Part shown: positions 10,014 through 18,780 of the stretch, piece by piece
Layout: every line of letters begins with the position of its first letter
Numbering within the stretch: the stretch's first letter is position 1
Assembly (NCBI GenBank): GCA_036939975.1
Contig: JALLPB010000482.1
Span: 1-18,780, forward strand
DNA length: 18,780 nt
Reading direction: 5' to 3'
Origin: Cyclostephanos tholiformis
Taxonomy: Eukaryota; Bacillariophyta; Thalassiosirophyceae; Thalassiosirales; Thalassiosiraceae
Notes under the pieces: model-generated
The model's input: only the letters and a program-made list of their open reading frames with translations
Told to the model about the DNA's origin: nothing
Database searches by the model: none
Program-made: the position numbers and the translations under genes

Positions 10014-10718
10014 GCTTTTGCGGTGAACAATAACGATCAAGGAGTGACTGGCCCCTTGATCTAGTTTCGGCGTGGACTATTGGGTCTTCCCAACCGCGTT
10101 GATAGGGTCGTTTCTTGAGGAAGTGTGCAAGAGACAACCCAATCTACCTACACACCTTATAACCTGTCCATCCATCCCGGCTATTTTTTTGACTGGGTCC
10201 GATAGCGCGTATTAGGTACGTACGGTAAGTAGATACCTGCCAAGTACGTATCGTAGTACGTATAGAGAGTACCTAGGTAGGTAGATAGACAGTTTGAAAA
10301 GTCCGTTATGTATTATGTACCATATCAACTGACTGTTGTTAGGTAGTATGTTGGATAACAGTAGATATTGTATATTATTTGTCTAGATACCTAGATACTA
10401 TGGTACATTTACTACTGCTGGCCTAACAGTTGTCACCTTATTAAGCACGTTAGCGAAGGGTTAGGAGAATTTGTGGCGTAGCAAGTCTTGTTGCTCTCTA
10501 CCAATTCCCAAACTTAGATAGCCCCTGTTCCCGACGACAATTGTTATACCAGCGGTAGTAATCGAAACTTCACTCTCTCTTTTACCACCGATCGACGGAG
10601 CGACGCCATGAGGTAAAAATTACTTCCTTATTTTTTGTCTTGTCACCAAGCTCCACACCAAGGTACACCCTCGTCGTAAAGCGGCATTCTCCTTATCAGT
10701 GCCGCAGCACGCGTCGCC
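10014..10718. promoter_or_regulatory. Divergent promoter region between the MBD-DDT and AP-4 mu genes
   Basis: This 705-bp gap separates two divergent start codons and must hold both promoters. It contains a GTA-rich tract (10211-10290) with GTACGTA at 10216, 10244 and 10256. No ORF, tRNA or other gene is recognisable. A minimal upstream ORF, ATGAGGTAA (Met-Arg-stop), lies at 10608-10616, 102 bp before the AP-4 mu start codon. A TATA box could not be assigned with confidence. Confidence 0.5.
10211..10290. repeat. GTA-rich low-complexity tract
   Basis: The tract repeats GTAC, GTACGTA and GGTAG units, including the palindrome GTACGTAC at 10216-10223 and GTAGGTAG-like steps near 10277-10284. 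It sits mid-way in the divergent promoter region. It may be a decayed microsatellite or a cluster of binding sites; sequence alone does not tell. Confidence 0.45.
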
Positions 10719-12272
10719 ATGATCACCAATTTCTTCGTCCTATCCCCCCGCGGAGACACCGTCATTGCTAAAACGTATCGATCCAAGTCTGGGGTAGGCG
10801 CACACGAACGCTCGCACACCGAGGCATTCTTTCGCAAGGTCAAGTTTTGGGATGGCGTCGCACCCGGGACCCCTGGCATGGATACAACCCTGGGATTGGG
10901 GAGCGGAAAATTGACCTCGTCGTCCGACGGAGAGGGTGCGGAGACTTCGAAGGAGTCGGTGAAACGGTTTGGGGATGCCCCTCCCGTCTTCGTCATGCCG
11001 GATGGTTACAGCTACATGCACGTGAAACGGAATGGGTTGATTTTCGGATGTGCAACGGAGAAGAACGTGAGCCCTGTTGCTGTAATCGAGGTGAGTTTTT
11101 TTGCATAATTAGGACACGTTACAGTCCCTTCAATTGCTAACATTGAACCTGCAACACTTCAACATCCACCTCCTTAGCTCCTTTCAAAGATTGCAAAGGT
11201 CTTCAAGGATTATTGTGGTACGCTATCAGAAGAGTCGATTCGCAAAAATTTCATCCTTCTCTACGAACTCCTAGATGAAATTCTTGACTATGGTTATCCG
11301 CAGGTCACGCAAACAGAAAATCTCAAAGCCTTTGTCTACAACGAGCCCATCGTTGTCACTGCCGTTGCGGATACGGGTAAGATGATCAATCCTAAGACTG
11401 CTAGTGCCACCGCCGTGCATAAACCTGTCATTAGCTCAGTCGATGCGGACGGGAAGAAAACGAGTCTGAGCTCCAATCAGAAGAATGAGATTTTCGTGGA
11501 CATATTAGAGCGGCTGAGTGTGATGTTTTCCAACAATGGTTATGTCCTCAACAGTACTATTGATGGTTGCATTCAGATGAAAAGCTACTTGGCTGGCAGT
11601 CCTCAACTTCGCTTGGCATTGAATGAGGATCTTGCCATCGGGAGGAATGCGAACACTACTTACGGGTCGGTGACTGTAGACGACATAAACTTCAATGACT
11701 GTGTCAATCTATCGGAGTGGGAACACGGGCGGACCCTTTCCTTTTATCCTCCCGATGGTGAATTCATCGTCCTTAATTACCGAATGACAGGGGAATTCAA
11801 AACGCCATTTCGAATCTTTCCGTCGATTGAAGAAATTGAACCGAACAAATTAGAGATCTCAGTTCACGTGCGAGCGGAAATACCAGACAATCACTTTGGG
11901 GCAAATGTATCTATAGAGGTGCCTCTGCCGCAGTCGACAACCGTTGCAACATGCAACGTGGTCAGCTCCCCTGGAGCGAATGGTGTCTCTGCGGAATTCA
12001 TATCTCATGAGAAGAAACTCGTTTGGACACTAAAAAAGTTTCCGGGGTGTACCGAGCAGACCATGCGAGCGAAGGTAACACTGAACGGCCCTTGCACGTC
12101 TCAAATCAGGAGGGAGATTGGACCAATCAACATGAATTTTGAAATCCCCATGTACAACGTGTCCAGTTTGCAGGTTCGATATCTAAGGATAGCGGAGAAC
12201 ATGCCAGGTTACGCGCCGTACCGTTGGGTGCGATATGTCACTCAAAGCAGTTCTTATGTCTGCCGGTTGTGA
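10719..12272 (+). CDS. AP4M1: AP-4 adaptor complex subunit mu, two exons
   Basis: Exons 10719-11090 and 11178-12272 are joined by an 87-nt GT-AG intron in phase 0 (ATCGAG|gtgagt ... cttag|CTCCTT), giving 488 residues. Mu4 is the medium subunit of the AP-4 heterotetramer, which sorts cargo at the trans-Golgi network by binding tyrosine-type signals through its mu-homology domain. The longin-type N-domain starts MITNFFVLSPRGD and continues through KNVSPVAVIELLSKI and YELLDEILDYGYPQ (to about 170). The mu-homology domain runs from about 225 (NEIFVDILERLSVMFSNNG) to the end. The end WVRYVTQSSSYVCRL matches the AP-4 mu pattern (WVRhlt.s..Y..r.) better than AP-1, AP-2 or AP-3. An insert of about 40 residues (46-85, Gly/Ser/Thr-rich) sits in the longin domain and accounts for the extra length over the roughly 450-residue animal protein. 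The gene converges on the trigger-factor gene. Confidence 0.9.
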
Positions 12273-12538
12273 TTTTTGTTGTTGAGGGGAAGCTATGGCC
12301 CGTTGTCTCTGCTTAGAAAATGATGCTCTCGGAAACTACTTATATGTCTGAATTAGACTACTGATATTGTTGTGTTCCTGACCAAGCTGGTAGACTTGCC
12401 ACTGTGCCTGTGTGTGGTACTGAGCGTAGGCTGACCATAATGATAATTTGTAAGTCAGTCAACGCAAAAAAATAGCTCATATTTATTCAATGACCGCTTA
12501 GGAGATAAACCGTTCTGTCCATCTAATTCAGTCTAATA

Positions 12539-13293
12539 TCAATCCGACAGACTCTGAAGTACATCGCGCTTTGTTTCCACAGGCTTGACTTTTTGGCCCT
12601 TGCAATTCCTTGCGACGAAGCTGAAAGTTTGTCCGGGCTGCAGAAAAATTCATGAATGTGAGTTAATGTGATGCGATGGGAACGCAGACTTCATGACTAC
12701 AAACATACCTCCCATCCCGCCGTCAGAGCCTCCTTCATAGTGTCGAATGTCACCCAACCAGCAGGTGTGTCATCCACAGGTTGCGAATCGGCATCACTTT
12801 TTTTCTTCTTGCCTTTTCCCTGCCCTTTCTTCGGCTTCTCTAGGATAGATACTTGCTCAATTAACATATCTGATCTAGCACTGTCGAATGGGCGAATACT
12901 GTTTTGTTGCATGGCTTCCAAAATTGTCTCACGAGCTACTTCGTCCATAGCAAAGGCCTTGTAGGCTGGCATGAGATGAGGGGGTATCGTTCCTGGACGG
13001 AACCCCTGAAATCTCTGGGTTTTGGCATCGGCAGTAATCTTTTTGTATACTGCAGCACCGAAATTTCCAAGGTCTGCCTCGGTTCCGTCGATTTGAATTG
13101 TGAAATCGGTTTCAGAGACAGGAGTGATGATACATCCTCTGATGCGACCATCTTCGACGACTTCGCCATTCCATTCCCCCTCTGCCCTCAATACCGACAG
13201 ACGCCTGAACGTAGGTGGCTGAAAAGCTTTAACGGGCAATGCAATGATGGAAGCTGCTAGAAGGAGGCGGATCTGATGAAACTTATTCATCAT
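12539..13293 (-). CDS. Plastid-targeted stand-alone trigger factor N-terminal domain protein, two exons
   Basis: Exons 13293-12709 and 12637-12539 are separated by a 71-nt intron (GGGAG|gtatgt ... ctgcag|CCCGG) and encode 227 residues. The start is ATG 13293; the open frame extends upstream only through non-ATG codons. Residues 1-23 are a signal peptide (IRLLLAASIIALPVKA) followed by Phe24 (FQPPTFRRL). That is the bipartite presequence that directs proteins into diatom-type plastids. The mature part matches the trigger-factor ribosome-binding domain, with the signature QGFRPGTIPP at 96-105 (bacterial consensus GFRxGxxP) and the following helix DEVARETILEAM. A Lys-rich linker (KKGQGKGKKKK) and a short GWVTFDTM tail follow. 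The PPIase and C-terminal chaperone arms of full trigger factor are absent. Related stand-alone domains exist in plant plastids. A role at plastid ribosomes or in nascent-chain folding is inferred. Confidence 0.82.
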
Positions 13294-13456
13294 TCTTCTC
13301 AGGGATGGAATGACTGCTCTGGTTTCTGGTGCTTGCTTTTTACCATACAACGTTCAGCTTCCTTTTATGCATGTTGTCTTGCCGTCGTCACAACTACCTA
13401 CTACAAACAACACAGACCTCACCACTCGCCAATCGAATTCGCAGGAAACATCCTCG
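13294..13456. promoter_or_regulatory. Compact bidirectional promoter for the trigger-factor and DOHH genes
   Basis: The two genes are head to head. If deoxyhypusine hydroxylase starts at ATG 13457, the shared 5' region is 163 bp. If it starts at the first in-frame ATG (13310), only 16 bp separate the start codons. Either way both promoters must overlap each other or the neighbour's transcribed leader. No clear TATA box is visible. Confidence 0.45.
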
Positions 13457-14704
13457 ATGATGTGGGAAGCTCCTCCCCTATCCTCCCTTCGATCGACTTT
13501 AGCAGACCCTCACCTCCCGATAGGGATGCGTATGAGAGCGGCGTATTTCCTGCGCCAAGAGTATGACAATTACACAAAGAATCTGGACGCTCCCACAGGA
13601 CGAGATGCCGATGAGAAAAAAACAGAATATAGTGACGACAATGGTGGTGATGATATTTCCATGATCGTTATTAGCACTCTTGCAAAAAGTCTGGCTGATA
13701 ATCGACATGGATCTCTTTTGCGTCATGAATTAGCCTATGTATTAGGCCAAATTGGGGATCAACGAGCAATACCTGCATTGGAACACGCCCTTCTAAATGT
13801 GGCCGATGATACCATGGTCCGTCACGAATGCGCAGAGGCATTAGGTGCGATTGGCTCCCAACAATCTATTCCATCACTGGAAAAATGTGCTAATAATGAT
13901 GCATCTGTCGAAGTTGGTGAGACTTGTCGTTTAGCATTGGAATTTGTGACATGGAAATTGAATGACGGAGTTGAGGGTGATGTTGACACACCCATTGCGT
14001 GTGCTTGCATGCTCAGTCCGTATTCATCGGTGGATCCAGCACCACCGCATCCAAAGCATGCAGCTCTTTCATCTGAAGAAATCGGTCTGATTTTAAGAGA
14101 TGAGTCGGCCCCGATGTTTGAACGTTTTCGAGCGATGTTCTCTCTACGCAATCGTGGAGGAATCGAATCTGTCAAGGAACTTGGTAATGCATTAGGTGAG
14201 TGTTGTTTTAACTTAGATTTTTTCTTCCTTCTTATGCATTTACCGAACCAGGTTATTTATATTGAACCACTGATTGCAATATTTGCAGTAATGGATAATT
14301 CGAGCGCCTTACTAAGACATGAGGTGGCGTATGTCTTGGGACAAATGCAGCATCCAGATTCAGTAGAATTCTTGGCGACCAGCCTAAAACGTCAGAATGA
14401 GCATCGGATGGTTCGGCACGAGAGTGCAGAAGCGTTGGGAGCCATTGAAGAACGATGGGGTGATTGTGAAACAATTCTAAAATGTTTTCTCGATGATGAG
14501 GACGATGTCGTCCGAGAGAGTTGTATCGTCGCCTTGGATGCAGCAGATTACTGGGGCTATGGAAATGGGGTGGACTCGGCCGAGGAAGAAGGCGGTGCTG
14601 GTGAGGAGAGAGAGAGAAATTGCTTTTCCCTCAAAAACGCCGAATCAAACGGAAAAGCTTTCTCGGCAGGTATATTGCATAATCATTTCAATATTTCAGG
14701 ATGA
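13457..14704 (+). CDS. DOHH: Deoxyhypusine hydroxylase (HEAT-repeat di-iron monooxygenase)
   Basis: The protein hydroxylates deoxyhypusine in eIF5A to hypusine, the last step of this cytosolic modification. Four His-Glu iron-ligand motifs are present in HEAT-like repeats. Two are in the N half (LLRHELAYVLGQ and MVRHECAEALGAIG) and two in the C half (LLRHEVAYVLGQ and MVRHESAEALGAIE). PYSSVDPAPP and DVVRESCIVALD are also family hallmarks. A GT-AG intron at 14196-14288 (93 nt) splices to ALVMDNSSALLRHE. Because it is 3n long without a stop, the frame stays open if it is retained. Starting at ATG 13457 (MMWEAPPLSSL) gives about 384 residues spliced. The frame opens at ATG 13310, but the extra 49 residues do not resemble the family. 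A Glu/Ser-rich C-terminal tail of about 50 residues exceeds the usual end, which makes the protein longer than the 302-residue human enzyme. Confidence 0.93.
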   Translation: MMWEAPPLSSLRSTLADPHLPIGMRMRAAYFLRQEYDNYTKNLDAPTGRDADEKKTEYSDDNGGDDISMIVISTLAKSLADNRHGSLLRHELAYVLGQIGDQRAIPALEHALLNVADDTMVRHECAEALGAIGSQQSIPSLEKCANNDASVEVGETCRLALEFVTWKLNDGVEGDVDTPIACACMLSPYSSVDPAPPHPKHAALSSEEIGLILRDESAPMFERFRAMFSLRNRGGIESVKELGNALGECCFNLDFFFLLMHLPNQVIYIEPLIAIFAVMDNSSALLRHEVAYVLGQMQHPDSVEFLATSLKRQNEHRMVRHESAEALGAIEERWGDCETILKCFLDDEDDVVRESCIVALDAADYWGYGNGVDSAEEEGGAGEERERNCFSLKNAESNGKAFSAGILHNHFNISG

Positions 14705-15123
14705 AGTTGAAATCATAGTTAAGCGAGAAATCTCAACCTAGTCAAGGAGTAAAGTACTATTATGAAGTGGATAAACTTTATACTAATAATCAAGTTCAAT
14801 GATCCACTGAAATTTCGATCCCAGATGACCTTGGGCTAAGTATGCAATCTAGTGTTGCTTTGCTAGCTAAGCCACTATGTCTCGCTTCGTTGACCTCAGA
14901 AGAAATACATCGCTTAGTCGTTTGGACCCGGCGATGGCCTCTCCGGAACTAGGGTCTAAATCAGGGGCAAAGTAGACACTCTCAATTGGAACCATGCTAT
15001 CAACATTGGCATTGCCAAGAAGGTATCAAACATCAAAATGTGTTAATTCTGATTCTCCTTACGCCATTATCCATGCCGCACCGCGCTTATTTACTTGAAC
15101 CACCAGACCGATCTTAATTACCT
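14705..15123. other. Convergent intergenic region (two 3' ends), possible unannotated terminal exon
   Basis: This is a 419-bp gap between the DOHH stop and the stop of the JmjC gene. No tRNA or repeat is recognised. On the minus strand 14996-14867 is open for 43 residues after a possible acceptor (gatag at 15001-14997). It could be an alternative last exon of the JmjC gene or chance. Confidence 0.4.

Positions 15124-18780
<3,657 letters not shown>

Noticed and set aside
10608..10660. ATGAG|gtaaaa as a first coding exon of AP-4 mu
   Set aside because: Joining to the nearest acceptor (caccaag, ending 10650) puts the ATG out of frame with MITNFFVLS, which is already the expected mu-subunit N-terminus.
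14670..14700. Possible extra intron at the end of DOHH (gtatat...ttcag)
   Set aside because: It would be only 30 nt, far shorter than the other introns here, and would leave the same stop codon. It has no coding consequence beyond ten residues.

Overview
The window is eukaryotic nuclear DNA, most likely from a diatom or a close stramenopile alga with a secondary plastid. Most genes have short GT-AG introns (about 70-125 nt). Intergenic gaps are small, and genes are arranged in convergent and divergent pairs. One protein carries a signal peptide followed directly by Phe (VKA/FQPP), the typical diatom plastid-import presequence. All of this is read from sequence alone, so the lineage is an inference.

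Layout. Bases 1 to about 3.6 kb hold a PIF/Harbinger-type DNA transposon. A one-intron accessory protein gene (+, 192-1593) converges on a HARBI1-like DDE transposase gene (-, 1829-3262) whose three acidic catalytic residues are present. Behind the transposase lies a cluster of repeated palindromic motifs (3378-3541). Next comes an intronless gene for the beta subunit of the SRP receptor (+, 3712-4911). It converges, with about 100 bp between stop codons, on a large four-exon chromatin gene (-, 10013-5011) encoding an MBD-DDT-WHIM protein of about 1567 residues. A 705-bp divergent promoter region with a GTA-rich tract separates that gene from the AP-4 adaptor mu subunit gene (+, 10719-12272, two exons). 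AP-4 mu converges on a plastid-targeted, stand-alone trigger-factor N-domain gene (-, 13293-12539, two exons). That gene is head to head with deoxyhypusine hydroxylase (+, 13457 or 13310 to 14704, one intron). The last gene (-, 18383-15124, four exons) encodes about 999 residues with a chromodomain, a JmjC/cupin oxygenase domain and two C-terminal Tudor-like segments. The final 400 bp are its upstream region and are rich in short palindromes.

These are mostly unrelated housekeeping loci packed closely, covering ER targeting, vesicle adaptors, eIF5A hypusination and plastid protein folding. The two large minus-strand genes both read chromatin. The MBD-DDT-WHIM protein looks like the non-catalytic subunit of an ISWI-type remodeler. 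The chromo-JmjC-Tudor protein looks like a chromatin-tethered 2-oxoglutarate oxygenase, and its domain combination is the most unusual thing in the window. I rebuilt exon joins by hand; frames close without internal stops in every multi-exon model.
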